64,000 bases of DNA, from contig NZ_AQUZ01000035.1 in assembly GCF_000372465.1 (NCBI RefSeq), positions 1 through 64,000 on the forward strand. Direction: 5' to 3'. Below are positions 24,728 through 33,861 of this stretch, in pieces. The position numbers were made by a program, and so were the translations under genes. Within the stretch, counting starts at the first letter, position 1; every line of letters starts with the position of its first letter. The stretch comes from Kribbella catacumbae DSM 19601 (GTDB lineage Bacteria > Actinomycetota > Actinomycetes > Propionibacteriales > Kribbellaceae). Under the pieces are notes generated by a model. It did not search any database. It was not told the DNA's origin and was given only the letters and a program-made list of their open reading frames with translations.

Positions 24728-25741
24728 GTGAGTGAAATTTCCGTGGAACTGATCGAGGACCTCACCCTGGCGCAGCAGGGCGACGACGCCGCCTTCACCC
24801 GCTTGGTCGAGCCGCTGCGTCGCGAGTTGCACGCTCACTGCTACCGCATGCTCGGTTCGTCGCACGACGCCGATGACGCCCTGCAGGACGCCATGCTGCG
24901 TGCTTGGAAGGGGATCGCCCGGTTCGAGGGCCGCAGCACGCTCCGCTCCTGGCTCTACACGGTTGCCACCCGCACCTGCCTCGACCTGGTGGAGAGCCGT
25001 GGCCGCCGCGCGTTGCCGATGGACCTCAGCCCGTCGAGCGACCGCGCAGTACTGGACGACGCACCGCTCACCGAGATCGCCTGGCTCGGCCCGTACGCCG
25101 TTGGCGAACTTGCGGGCGGCCCGGTCGCCCGCTACGAGCAGCGCGAGGCGGTCGAGCTCGCCTTCGTCGCCGCGCTCCAGCACTTGCCCGGCAACCAACG
25201 CGCGGCACTCCTGCTGTTCGAGGTACTCGGGTTCAGCGCGGCCGAGATCGCCACGATGATGGACACCTCGACAGCCTCGGTGAACAGCGCACTCCAGCGC
25301 GCCCGCCGGATCGTGGCCGACAAGGTCCCGGCCGCCAGCCAGCAACAGACGATCCGCGAACTAGGCGACGGCCGCGTCCAGGAGCTCGTCGCGAGCTACT
25401 CGACCGCCCTCGAACGAGGTGACGCCGACGCCCTCGTCGCGTTGCTCACCGAGGACGTCACCTGGTCGATGCCGCCGCTCGGCCACTGGTACAGCGGGAT
25501 CGCCGCGGTGATGGACTTCGCGATCGAGATCCCGCTGACCAGATGCCCGAGCTGGCGCAACGTCATCACGACCGCGAACGGCCAGCCCGCGATCGCCTGC
25601 TACCTGGGCATGACCCCGGACAGCGAGCACACGGGCTGGTCGGTCAGCGTGCTGACGTTGCGCGACGAGAAGATCGCCGGCGTGACCTCCTTCATCGGCC
25701 TCGAGAACTTCGCCCTCCTCGGCCTCCCGGCAACGAAGTAA
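24728..25741 (+). CDS. ECF sigma factor with C-terminal SnoaL-like domain
   Basis: 337 residues from GTG 24728. Sigma region 2 is at about 35-60 (DADDALQDAMLRAWKGIARF), and region 4 near 165-190 (LGFSAAEIATMMDTSTASVN). Residues 215-330 form a SnoaL-type fold (ALVALLTEDVTWSMPPLGHW, TSFIGLENF). Such C-terminally extended ECFs do not need a separate anti-sigma; the SnoaL domain modulates activity. It is divergent from the DinB pair, which may be its target. Confidence 0.88.
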   Translation: MSEISVELIEDLTLAQQGDDAAFTRLVEPLRRELHAHCYRMLGSSHDADDALQDAMLRAWKGIARFEGRSTLRSWLYTVATRTCLDLVESRGRRALPMDLSPSSDRAVLDDAPLTEIAWLGPYAVGELAGGPVARYEQREAVELAFVAALQHLPGNQRAALLLFEVLGFSAAEIATMMDTSTASVNSALQRARRIVADKVPAASQQQTIRELGDGRVQELVASYSTALERGDADALVALLTEDVTWSMPPLGHWYSGIAAVMDFAIEIPLTRCPSWRNVITTANGQPAIACYLGMTPDSEHTGWSVSVLTLRDEKIAGVTSFIGLENFALLGLPATK

Positions 25742-25814
25742 GACACCCGGTACTCCGGGCCTCAAGGCGCCCGGTACTCCGCCGACCTCGTCGCTACTCG
25801 AAGACCGCACGCCC

Positions 25815-26651
25815 TCAGCCGAGTCGCTGCAAAGCCTTCTCGCGGCGGCCCGCGACAGTCGACCCCGACTCCCGCCGCGCCATCCTTCGCAGTACGACGG
25901 GTTCGAGCAGCAACCCGAGCACCGCCCAGACCCCGAGTACGCCGATCGTCTCCAGGTGTCGCCAGGACTCGCCGATCTCGACCGCGACCGCCTCACCCGG
26001 TAGCAACGCGGACCGCATCCCGAGCCCGAGCCAGTAGATCGGCGTCAACTGCGCGATCCATTCCAGCCAGGTCGGCAGCGCCGTGACCGGGTAGAAGATG
26101 CCCGAGATCGCGATCAGCCCCAGCACTGGCAGCTGCATCAACCCCTGCGACCGCGCACTCGTGAAGACCGATCCCAGGATCGCCCCGATCGGCAATGTCG
26201 CCAGCAATCCGAGCAACAGCACCCACAAGAGCGTTAGCCAGGCGCCCGGCCGATCGACCGCGAGGCCGCCGATGATCAGCAGCCCGGGGATCAGCAGGAT
26301 CGCCAGATCCGCGAGCAACCCGCCCGCGACCGAGACCACCTTGCTCACCAGATAACCGACCATCCCGTTCGGGATCGCCTTGGCCCGCAGCAGGGTGCCG
26401 TCCTCGCGATCGGCGGTGAGCTGCTGGCTCATGCTGACCATGCCCATCGCCGCGTTCATCCCGAGGATGCTCGGCAGGGCCAGCGCGCCGAGCGCGAAGC
26501 CGGTCGACCCGAACGACCTGTCCCGCAGGAAGAACAGCGCGACCAGCATCAGCACCGGCCAGAGGAAGTGGCTGAACAGCTCGCCGGGGTTCGTGAACGA
26601 CTGCCGCAGCTCGATCAGCCCGCGCCGCCAGCCGGTCTTGATCGCCGTCAT
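25815..26651 (-). CDS. ABC-2 type transporter permease
   Basis: 278 residues with six membrane segments. N-terminal ELRQSFTNPGELFSHFLWPV is typical of ABC-2 exporters, and the region around AMGMVSMSQQLTADREDGTL carries the usual motif before helix 3. The C-terminal 35 residues are basic and cytosolic. Its start overlaps the stop of the ATPase gene (ATGA). The pair likely exports a drug, lipid or peptide; substrate unknown. Confidence 0.87.
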   Translation of the reverse strand: MTAIKTGWRRGLIELRQSFTNPGELFSHFLWPVLMLVALFFLRDRSFGSTGFALGALALPSILGMNAAMGMVSMSQQLTADREDGTLLRAKAIPNGMVGYLVSKVVSVAGGLLADLAILLIPGLLIIGGLAVDRPGAWLTLLWVLLLGLLATLPIGAILGSVFTSARSQGLMQLPVLGLIAISGIFYPVTALPTWLEWIAQLTPIYWLGLGMRSALLPGEAVAVEIGESWRHLETIGVLGVWAVLGLLLEPVVLRRMARRESGSTVAGRREKALQRLG

Positions 26652-27538
26652 CGGGCCACCTCGCTCTCTCGTACCAGGGTCAGATAGGTGTCCTCGAGAG
26701 TCGCCCGGCGAACCTCGAGCCCGGCCACCGATTCGCCGTACTGGTTGAAGAGTCCGCGGACGAAAGCGGTCGACTCCCCGGTCGACTCGGTGAACTGCCG
26801 GCCGTCGATCGTCCAGCGCACCTCGTCCTGGCCGGCGATCTGCCGGGTCAGCTCGGCTTCGGTGCCAGCGGCAACGATCCGCCCGGCGGTCAGCACCATG
26901 ATGCGATCGGCCAGCTTGCCGGCCTCGGCGAGATCATGCGTGGTCAGCAGCACCGTCGTCCCCTCGTCGGCCGCCAGCCGCTGCACCAACGCGTGGAACT
27001 CGTACCGCGCCGCCGGGTCGAACCCGACCGTCGGCTCGTCAAGGAACAGCACCTCGGGCCGCCCGACGATCCCGATCGCCACGTCCAGCCGTCGCCGCTG
27101 CCCGCCGGAGAGCGTCTTGATCTTCTGCCCCGCATGCTCGGTCAGCCCGACCGCCGCGATCAGCTCGTCGGCATCCCACGGCCGCTGGCGCTCGGCGGTC
27201 GAGTACGGCACGTAGTACTCGCCGAGATGCGCGAGCAACTCACCCACCCGCCACTTGCCATGATCCCGCCAGGACTGCAGTACTACGCCCAGCCGTGCGC
27301 GCCACCGCTCGTCGCCATCCGCCGGGTCCACGCCAAGCACCCGCACCCGCCCGGCGGACCGCAACCGGAACCCTTCCAGGATCTCGATCGTGGTCGTCTT
27401 CCCGGCGCCGTTCGGGCCGAGCAATGCCAGTACTTCGCCGCGATGCGCCCGCAGCGTCACGTCGTGCAGCACATCGGTCGCGCCGTACCGCATCCGCAGC
27501 CCGTCGACCTCGAGCACGACTTCATCGGTTCTCGTCAT
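26648..27538 (-). CDS. ABC exporter ATP-binding protein
   Basis: 296 residues with Walker A GPNGAGKTTT (about 40-49), signature LSGGQRRRLDVA, Walker B VLFLDEPTVGFD and the switch His in TTHDLAEA. A ~70-residue C-terminal extension (VRWTIDGRQFTE ... RRATLEDTYLTL) is typical of DrrA-like exporters. ATG 27538 (MTRTDEVVLEV) is chosen over an upstream in-frame codon because it begins right before the first strand. It is divergent from the chimeric MarR-like regulator. Confidence 0.92.
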   Translation of the reverse strand: MTRTDEVVLEVDGLRMRYGATDVLHDVTLRAHRGEVLALLGPNGAGKTTTIEILEGFRLRSAGRVRVLGVDPADGDERWRARLGVVLQSWRDHGKWRVGELLAHLGEYYVPYSTAERQRPWDADELIAAVGLTEHAGQKIKTLSGGQRRRLDVAIGIVGRPEVLFLDEPTVGFDPAARYEFHALVQRLAADEGTTVLLTTHDLAEAGKLADRIMVLTAGRIVAAGTEAELTRQIAGQDEVRWTIDGRQFTESTGESTAFVRGLFNQYGESVAGLEVRRATLEDTYLTLVRESEVAR

Positions 27539-27622
27539 ATCCCGGAAGCTACGTTGCGTTTCACAAGTCGGCAACACTGATCGAGCCCCTGAACCGCACT
27601 AAACGAAGAAAGATCGGCTATT

Positions 27623-27651
27623 GTTGCAATGACTTTGAGTGCTAATGCAAC
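27623..27651. promoter_or_regulatory. inverted GTTGCA...TGCAAC element in divergent promoter
   Basis: GTTGCA (27623-27628) and TGCAAC (27646-27651) are perfect 6-bp arms 17 bp apart, ending 13 bp before the regulator ATG. The spacing could place the half sites about two helical turns apart. It is a candidate autoregulatory site that could also cover the ABC exporter promoter. Confidence 0.4.
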
Positions 27652-27664
27652 CGAGGAGGACGAG

Positions 27665-28591
27665 ATGCCAGGCGGCCGGCTGACCCAGCAGGACCGGCAA
27701 CTGATCGCCATCCGGCTGGCCGACGGCCACGGGTACGCCGACATCGCGCGGGAGCTCGACCGCCCGACCTCGACGATCAGCCGCGAGGTCACCCGCAACG
27801 GCGGACGCACCGGCTACCGCGCCGAGCACGCCCACCTCGCGACCGGTTCGCGCGCCCGCCGCCGCAAGCCCTCCACCCCGGCGGAGTCAGCGCCGACGAC
27901 GGACGCCTACGGCCGGGATCGCCTGGCAGTCCGGGAGTACGCCGAACTCTTCGCCGAGACGATGGTGGAGACAGGCCTGCCACGGATGGCGTCGCGCGTC
28001 CTGTCCTATCTCTACACCGCGGACGCTCCCAGCCTCACCGCGGCCGAACTCGTCCGCGAGCTGAAGGTCAGCCCCGCTTCGATCTCCAAGGCGATCGCCT
28101 ACCTCGAAGGCATCGAACTAGTACGCCGTGAGCCGGACCCCGGCAAGCGGCACGAGCACTACCTGATCGCCGAGGACATCTGGGTCCAGGCCTGGCGAAC
28201 CAGCGCCCGCGCCAACGCCAACTGGGCCGACACCGCGCGCAAGGGCGCCGACCTGTTCGACCCGGCCACGCCGGCCGGCCAGCGGCTCGAGCGGATGAGC
28301 CTGTTCTTCCAGCAACTCAGCGACGACATGGCCGGTGCCGGCCCGACTCAAGAGATCGCCGAAGACACCGTCACCATCCTGGCCGCCCTGGTCCACGCCG
28401 CCCGCCCGGTCACCACGACCCAACTGGCCAACGCCCTCGACTGGCCCACCACCCGCGTCGCCATTGCACTGGCGACCGCCGAGGCCTATGAAGCCTTCAC
28501 CGACCCACTAGCCGTCGAACTAGTTGCCCCCAGCACCTATAAGATCGCCACCCCCCGGCTCACGGACGCGCAACGGCTGGCGCTCACTTGA
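27665..28591 (+). CDS. chimeric regulator: IS30-type HTH_38 plus MarR/GbsR-like domain
   Basis: 308 residues from ATG 27665, which follows GAGGAGGA. Residues about 4-45 form a helix-turn-helix of the transposase IS30/Tra8 type (LTQQDRQLIAIRLADGHGYA, DIARELDRPTSTISREVTRN). A second winged helix of MarR/GbsR type follows (LSYLYTADAPSLTAAELVRE, LKVSPASISKAIAYLEGIEL), then a helical C-terminal region with a possible further winged helix. It sits divergent from an ABC exporter and probably represses it. The N-terminal domain looks recruited from a mobile-element DNA-binding module. Confidence 0.8.
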   Translation: MPGGRLTQQDRQLIAIRLADGHGYADIARELDRPTSTISREVTRNGGRTGYRAEHAHLATGSRARRRKPSTPAESAPTTDAYGRDRLAVREYAELFAETMVETGLPRMASRVLSYLYTADAPSLTAAELVRELKVSPASISKAIAYLEGIELVRREPDPGKRHEHYLIAEDIWVQAWRTSARANANWADTARKGADLFDPATPAGQRLERMSLFFQQLSDDMAGAGPTQEIAEDTVTILAALVHAARPVTTTQLANALDWPTTRVAIALATAEAYEAFTDPLAVELVAPSTYKIATPRLTDAQRLALT

Positions 28592-28718
28592 TACGGCGCC
28601 GCGCATCGGCTGGCGCCAACACCCCTTCGTTCATTCGCCCCCTTTTCACCCGTCGAGGAAACCGCATAGGCAGCCCTGCCACGACGGCCAGCGTTGTCGC
28701 TATGATTCGCAGCTTCAT
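28584..28718 (-). pseudogene. truncated small secreted or membrane protein interrupted by a repeat arm
   Basis: ATG 28718 overlaps the stop of the FAD reductase gene (ATGA). The first 16 residues MKLRIIATTLAVVAGL look like a signal peptide or membrane anchor. After that the reading runs through GC-rich sequence containing one arm of a dispersed repeat (28610-28655) and encodes a basic, unlikely tail to a stop at 28584. The original gene has probably lost everything after its anchor. Confidence 0.5.
28610..28655. repeat. single arm of a dispersed palindromic repeat
   Basis: The sequence around TTCATTCGCCCCC-TTTTCACCC strongly resembles one arm of the perfect inverted repeat at 32476-32505 (TCATTCGCCCC-TTTTTGACCC), including the preceding CAAC/CCCCT context. 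The mirror arm is absent here. Confidence 0.5.
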
Positions 28719-29851
28719 GGTGTTCCCCTTCCCATCAACTGCTTCGCGACCTGCCGGAGCGAGGCGGAGTGCAGTACGCCGTCGGCCAGGCCGATCTCGA
28801 CGAGGTTGTCGAAGACCCGGTGATCGTCCGCCGACGCCTTGATGCCCGCGTCCAGTACGCGTCCCGACCTCGTTAATCGGGCAGCCAGCGTGGTGTGCCG
28901 GAAGTGCTGCCCCAGCAGCTTGGCCGCCGATCGCCGATACTCCAGACCCGGGTCTCCTCGCCGTACTGCGCGCGCAGCCGCCCGCCCGGCGAGCAACCCC
29001 GTCGCAACGGCGTAGTAGATCCCTTCGCCGGTCATCGGATTGATCAACCCGGCGGCATCCCCGACCAGCATCACCCGCCCGCGCTGCGGACGCCACGACC
29101 AGCCGGACAACGGCAGCTGATGCCCGCGCCAGTTCTCGCCACCGACACTTGCCCCTGGCAACAAAACCTCCAACTGGGCCAGCAATTCTGCCCGAGTCGG
29201 CTGCCGCCCCGCCCGCAACTGCTCGCCATAGCCGACATTCGACCAGCCATCTCCGCGATCGAACGACCACGCGTACGACGGTTGCCTCGCCATCCCGAAC
29301 ACGATCACCTGCTGCGCGGCGCGATCCGGCGGCGTCGGCGCATACCCACGCAACGCCAGCGCCGTCGGTCCCGCCTTCAGCCCCAAGGCCCGGCGTACCT
29401 CCGAATGCGCCCCATCCGCCCCGACCACCACCCGCCCCTCGACCTCATCGCCGCCACCGACCAAGACCGACGAAGCCCGTACGTCGATGCCGCGCACGCG
29501 CTGCTTCCGCAGTACCGCGCCGGCCGCCTGTGCCGCCTCGACAAGCCGGTGATCGAACACGGCCCGTGGAACCACCCACGCAGGTCGAGCCATCAGCCGA
29601 TCGACTCCCAGCTCTCCACGCCGCAACGAGAGCCGCCGCACCGGCGTACGGTCATCGACCAAGCCCGTGACACCGACCTCGGCCAGCAAGTCGAAGACCT
29701 GCGGCGCAATACCGTCGCCACACGCCTTGTCCCGCGGAAAGTCCTGCCTGTCCAGCACCAACACCGACAACCCAGGCTCGACAGCCAAGGCCCCGAGCGC
29801 AGTCGCTGCACCCGCCGGCCCGGCCCCGATCACCACGAGATCCCACAGCAC
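28715..29851 (-). CDS. geranylgeranyl reductase-family FAD-dependent oxidoreductase
   Basis: 378 residues from GTG 29851. The FAD motif is VVIGAGPAGAATA (7-19), followed by DRQDFPRDKACGDGI, which is diagnostic of the geranylgeranyl reductase family. The second FAD site is VMLVGDAAGLINPMTGEGI (about 280-298). Members reduce isoprenoid chains of lipids or menaquinone, or hydroxylate small molecules. There is no companion quinone or isoprenoid gene in the window. It overlaps the truncated small gene downstream. Confidence 0.87.
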   Translation of the reverse strand: MLWDLVVIGAGPAGAATALGALAVEPGLSVLVLDRQDFPRDKACGDGIAPQVFDLLAEVGVTGLVDDRTPVRRLSLRRGELGVDRLMARPAWVVPRAVFDHRLVEAAQAAGAVLRKQRVRGIDVRASSVLVGGGDEVEGRVVVGADGAHSEVRRALGLKAGPTALALRGYAPTPPDRAAQQVIVFGMARQPSYAWSFDRGDGWSNVGYGEQLRAGRQPTRAELLAQLEVLLPGASVGGENWRGHQLPLSGWSWRPQRGRVMLVGDAAGLINPMTGEGIYYAVATGLLAGRAAARAVRRGDPGLEYRRSAAKLLGQHFRHTTLAARLTRSGRVLDAGIKASADDHRVFDNLVEIGLADGVLHSASLRQVAKQLMGRGTP

Positions 29852-30005
29852 ACCCGCAGGCTACTTCTTCTCCGTGATGCCGCTGAGGTCGTGCGCGATC
29901 GATCTGCCTGGGTAGCGCCTGCGCCACCTGGGGACGGGTGCTGGCGTGAGTGTGCCGGGGCGGGTTCGTTTCTAGCGTCGGAGGTATGTCCAGAGAGGAG
30001 ATTTC

Positions 30006-31493
30006 ATGAAGCGGATCTTGGTTGCCGGGCTGGGGTTGCTGCTGGCCGGTGGAGTGATGCCGGTGGCGGCGGCTGCGGAACCCGGGAAGGTTGGTGGGAT
30101 CAAGTGGCACGGGTGTCAGACCGGGCCGGGTGATGAGGAAGGGGCTGAGCTCGATCGGGCCGGCGCACAATGCGGGGAGTTGACGGTGCCGCTGGATTAT
30201 CGGCGGCCGGAGGGGAAGAAGATCCAGATCGCGATGTCGCGATTGAAGGCGACCGGGGACCGGATCGGGACGATGGTGCTGAACGACGGTGGGCCTGGCG
30301 GGCCGGGGCTCGGCATGCCGGTGCGGTTGCGGACGGCGATGCAGGAGACGGGGACGCGGTACGACCTGATCGGGATGGATCCGCGGTTCGTCGGACGAAG
30401 TACGCCGCTGGATTGCAAGTGGCCGGATGGTAATGGCATCTGGTCTGCGGGAGCGACTCGCGCCAGCTTCGAGCGAGGTGCGCGGAAGCAGGCGGATCTT
30501 GCCAAGCGGTGCAGCGACAGCCAGGCCGCGCTGCTGCCGTACGTGACGACGCGGAACACCGTGCGGGACATCGACCAGATCCGGGCCGCGCTCGGTGAGG
30601 AGAAGATTTCGTATCTGGGGTACTCGTACGGGACCTATCTGGGGTCTGTCTATCTGCAGATGTTCCCGGGCCGACTTGACCGCGTAGTACTGGATGGGCC
30701 GGTCGATCCCGACCAGTACGGGCCTGCTCTGCTCCAGACGGCAGGGCCGGCGAACGAGGCAGCCCTGCGGGCATGGGCCGGCTGGGCCGCGGCGCGGGAT
30801 CGGACGTACCACCTCGGCCGGACGACCGATCAGGTGATGGCCAAGGTGCAACGGATCTACCGGGTCAGCAGTGAGCGGCCGCTGCAGGTTGGCCGGCATC
30901 CACTGGATGACAGCATGGTGCCGCTGCTGTTGATGAGCCAGCTCGCGAACGATCGGGATCCGGCCCGGGCAGGATTCGCGGCGATGATCCAGACGTTGCT
31001 GAAGGCAACCACTGGACCGGTTCAGCCGGGCGAGCAGTTCGGGCAGTTCCTCGACCTGCTGTTCGGCCAGGAGATGGCGGCCGGCGCGAGCGCGCAGATC
31101 GCCATCATCTGCGGCGACCGGGCCGCGGACCGCGACCTGAACAGCTACTGGCGAGACATCCAGCGGCACCGCAAGAGCGAGCCGTACTTCGGTGCGCTCA
31201 CGCGGAACCTGTTGGCGTGTGCATTCTGGCCGGGCGAGCCGGTGGAGAAGCCGACGCGGGTCGCGAACGCAGTACCGGCTCTTCTGGTCGCGGCGGACGG
31301 TGATCCGCGGACGACCTATCCGCAGGCGAAGGTGTTGCACCAGGCACTGACCGGGTCCCGGCTGGTGACGTTGCGGAACGCTCGGACACATGGTGTCTTC
31401 GGTGAGTACGGCAACGAGTGTGTCGATCGGCTCGTGATCGACTACCTCGGATCGGGCCAGCTTCCGTCGACCGACCGGACCTGCCACGCCTGA
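30006..31493 (+). CDS. secreted alpha/beta hydrolase, tripeptidyl-aminopeptidase (TAP)-like
   Basis: 495 residues with a signal peptide (MKRILVAGLGLLLAGGVMPV, cleavage near AAAAEP). The fold contains NDGGPGGPGLG as oxyanion region, the nucleophile elbow YLGYSYGTYLG near 203, a late Asp in AADGDPRTTY and a His in NARTHGVFGEY. The C-terminal TAP-like pattern (NECVDRLVIDYL ... LPSTDRTC) is conserved. It likely cleaves N-terminal peptides or esters outside the cell. The strong ribosome site GAGAGGAG precedes the ATG. MDPRFVGRS differs from the usual DPRGxGxS, a modest deviation. Confidence 0.88.
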   Translation: MKRILVAGLGLLLAGGVMPVAAAAEPGKVGGIKWHGCQTGPGDEEGAELDRAGAQCGELTVPLDYRRPEGKKIQIAMSRLKATGDRIGTMVLNDGGPGGPGLGMPVRLRTAMQETGTRYDLIGMDPRFVGRSTPLDCKWPDGNGIWSAGATRASFERGARKQADLAKRCSDSQAALLPYVTTRNTVRDIDQIRAALGEEKISYLGYSYGTYLGSVYLQMFPGRLDRVVLDGPVDPDQYGPALLQTAGPANEAALRAWAGWAAARDRTYHLGRTTDQVMAKVQRIYRVSSERPLQVGRHPLDDSMVPLLLMSQLANDRDPARAGFAAMIQTLLKATTGPVQPGEQFGQFLDLLFGQEMAAGASAQIAIICGDRAADRDLNSYWRDIQRHRKSEPYFGALTRNLLACAFWPGEPVEKPTRVANAVPALLVAADGDPRTTYPQAKVLHQALTGSRLVTLRNARTHGVFGEYGNECVDRLVIDYLGSGQLPSTDRTCHA

Positions 31494-31531
31494 TCAAGAT
31501 GCCGAACCTAGCGCGCCGGGGCGGACGTGAG

Positions 31532-32341
31532 TCAGCGTTCGCCTCGGCGGCCCGGTCGTTGCGGGCGACGAGATGGCGGCACCGCTGGGATCCGCCGAGA
31601 ACGCGAGCCGCGGCGGTCGGCGTGCCCGGTGCCCTCGGCCCAGGGCGTTACCGGTCGGGCCTCGTCGAGGTCGATCACCTTCGGCAGCGGTGGGAGGAAC
31701 GAGGGCGGCGTCAGGGCCGGCACCGGCTCGACTCGGCGTCCGCTCTCCGATTCGTCCACCAGGAGGTCACCCGACTCGTCAGGCACCGGGTCGACCCGGG
31801 CAGGCTTCGCTCGCGCCGCACCTTCCTTGCTGACGACAACCTTCGGCTTGGCGAGCGGCGCCGGCGGCACGTAGCTCTGCTTCGGCGGCAGCTTCGTCTT
31901 GATGTCGATCCCGAGGGTGCGGATCAGAGCGCCGACCACTACAACCAGCACGGCGACGGTCAGCACAGTGCAGCCGGCGAACAGGACCGACTGACCACCC
32001 GCCTTCCAGTCCGACGGTCCGGTTCGCCGCATCGCCGCGATCATCGCGACCACGACCACGTTCGTGATACCAGTGGCAACCGTCGCGGCGATCGTCCAGA
32101 CCAGCACCCGGCGCTCGAGCTCGACGTCGTCGGCCGCCGCGACCAGTCCGGCGATCAGCCCGGCCAGCACCGGCACGGTATAGACCGCAGCCAGCGTCAG
32201 CCCCGGGCTGGCGACGAGGTAGAAGACGTCGAAGACGAGCGCAGTACCGGCCAGTGCGGCCGCGAAGCAGATCACCATCGGCGGATAGAACCGCACGATG
32301 GCCACCGCGTCGGCGGGCACCGTCCTGATCATCCGGAACAC
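31532..32341 (-). CDS. membrane protein with basic, Pro-rich cytosolic tail
   Basis: 269 residues. Four hydrophobic segments lie in the first ~145 (VICFAAALAGTALVFDVFYL, VYTVPVLAGLIAGLVAAA, IAATVATGITNVVVVAMIAA, LFAGCTVLTVAVLVVVVGAL). A ~120-residue charged, Pro/Arg-rich tail follows (KTKLPPKQSYVPPAPLAKPK, then RRPQRPGRRGER). The pattern resembles DUF2637-type actinobacterial membrane proteins, but the match is only by shape. Function is unknown. Confidence 0.7.
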   Translation of the reverse strand: MFRMIRTVPADAVAIVRFYPPMVICFAAALAGTALVFDVFYLVASPGLTLAAVYTVPVLAGLIAGLVAAADDVELERRVLVWTIAATVATGITNVVVVAMIAAMRRTGPSDWKAGGQSVLFAGCTVLTVAVLVVVVGALIRTLGIDIKTKLPPKQSYVPPAPLAKPKVVVSKEGAARAKPARVDPVPDESGDLLVDESESGRRVEPVPALTPPSFLPPLPKVIDLDEARPVTPWAEGTGHADRRGSRSRRIPAVPPSRRPQRPGRRGER

Positions 32342-32475
32342 GAAAACGTTGGTACTCCGTCGCTAGGGGCTGGTCTATGCCTCATTCTGCCGGTACCCCG
32401 CCCGTCCAGTCACAACCAGTCAGGGCGAGTTGGCAACCTTTCGGGAACGGCGGAAACGCAGAAGGCGCGCACCAA

Positions 32476-32568
32476 CCCCTGATCATTCGCCCCTTTTTGA
32501 CCCTCTGCGGAGACAGCCCGGAGTTGCAGCTGAGCGGCGAGGGTCAAAAAGGGGCGAATGATCAGGGG
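32476..32568. repeat. perfect 30-bp inverted repeat, possible MITE or bidirectional terminator
   Basis: Arms 32476-32505 and 32539-32568 are exact reverse complements, separated by 33 bp. Each arm contains a CCCCTTTTT block, so either strand could form a long stem. It lies between two minus-strand genes, where termination is plausible. A related single arm occurs at 28610-28655, so it is also a dispersed repeat. Confidence 0.8.
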
Positions 32569-32599
32569 GAGTGAGTACGCGCCTTCGAGGTGCTGAGGG

Positions 32600-33466
32600 T
32601 CAGGACTTCTTGGCGATGCCTGCCATCAGGATGCGCTGGTACGGCTGCAGGTCCTCGGCGTCCGTGATGTCGCCTTCCGGGTCCTCCGGGAACCAGCGGG
32701 CGAGGAAGTCCAGGCCCGGCGGGATCAGCGGCAGGCCGAGGAAGTGCTCGGTGATCCGCTCCGGGGTCCGGACCCAGCCGTTGCCCAGGCTCTCCAGGCC
32801 GGCCTGCTCGATCGCCTTCTGCAGCGGCTCGCCGGTGTCGACGAAGTCGGTGATGAACAGGTAGCTCCCCGGGACGAGCTGGTCCATGATCGTCCGGACC
32901 CACTCGTCCGGCTGCTCGTCGTCGTGGAAGTGCATGTGGATGCCGACGACCATCAGCGCGATCGGGCGGCTGAAGTCCAGGTGCGCCTGGATCTCCTTGT
33001 TCTCGAGGATGCCCTTCGGCTCGCGCAGATCCGCGGTGACGACGATGGTGCTGTTGTTGGTCGCCAGCAACGCACGGCCGTGCGCGAGCACGATCGGGTC
33101 GTTGTCGACGTAGGCCACCTTGACCTCAGGGTTGATCTCCTGAGCGGCCTGGTGGGTGTTCTTCTGCGTCGGCAGCCCACTGCCGATGTCGAGGATCTGG
33201 TCGATCCCCGCAGTTCGTACCAGGTACTGCACGCCCTTGACCAGCGCGTCGCGATTGTCGATCGCGACCCGGCCGGCGTCCGGAACGTATTTCAGGTAGG
33301 TCGCCGCACCTTCGCGGTCGGCGGCGAAATTGTCCTTACCACCGAGCAATGCGTCGTAGACGCGAGCGATGGTCGGTTGGGTGGTGTCGAACTCCGGAGG
33401 AGCATCCGGGCCGTCGGGAGTCGCCATCGGCGCAGCCTTTGAGTCGTAGGGAATCGTTGCCGTCAT
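32600..33466 (-). CDS. SAM-dependent methyltransferase, DUF574 family
   Basis: 288 residues with the DUF574 hallmark TIARVYDALLGGKDNFAADR (about 32-51), then the SAM-binding motif ILDIGSGLPTQKNTHQ and DNDPIVLAHGRAL. The family is abundant in actinobacteria and linked mostly to uncharacterised methylations. ATG 33466 starts a polar leader typical of these proteins; an upstream start would enter AT-rich promoter sequence. The long inverted repeat at 32476-32568 lies 31 bp beyond the stop. Confidence 0.9.
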   Translation of the reverse strand: MTATIPYDSKAAPMATPDGPDAPPEFDTTQPTIARVYDALLGGKDNFAADREGAATYLKYVPDAGRVAIDNRDALVKGVQYLVRTAGIDQILDIGSGLPTQKNTHQAAQEINPEVKVAYVDNDPIVLAHGRALLATNNSTIVVTADLREPKGILENKEIQAHLDFSRPIALMVVGIHMHFHDDEQPDEWVRTIMDQLVPGSYLFITDFVDTGEPLQKAIEQAGLESLGNGWVRTPERITEHFLGLPLIPPGLDFLARWFPEDPEGDITDAEDLQPYQRILMAGIAKKS

Positions 33467-33746
33467 AGTAGTGCATCTGCATACCAGTGGCAGCCTGGTC
33501 CGGCGGTTACGGGAGTGTCCCTGAGTTGATTTAACAAACTCCGGACCCTTGCCTGATCTCTCAACTACACAAGGCGTTCCCGAGTTACGCCCAACACTCG
33601 ACCAATTGCGCCGCATCCTCCCTTCTTCCCCCACCCCTCACCCGCAAACCAACGCCCCGACTTCTTCACATTCCCACCTCGCGCCACCCGCCCCGCCGAC
33701 GCCCGCCGCGCATGCCCACTGACGCCAGCGGCCGGCCCAGTCCCAT

Positions 33747-33811
33747 CCCACTTTGTGCACGGGGAAGGCGCCTACCCGCCAGTAGAACGCTCAGCGCGTG
33801 CACAAGGTGGG
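33747..33811. repeat. 15-bp inverted repeat
   Basis: CCCACTTTGTGCACG and CGTGCACAAGGTGGG pair at 14 of 15 positions across a 35-bp loop. Flanking CCAGTCCC and GGGACTGG extend the symmetry imperfectly. Role unknown. Confidence 0.5.
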
Positions 33812-33861
33812 ACTGGAGGGCGAGCAGGCGGGTGCGGGCATGGCGCACTCGTCGGGAAGGC

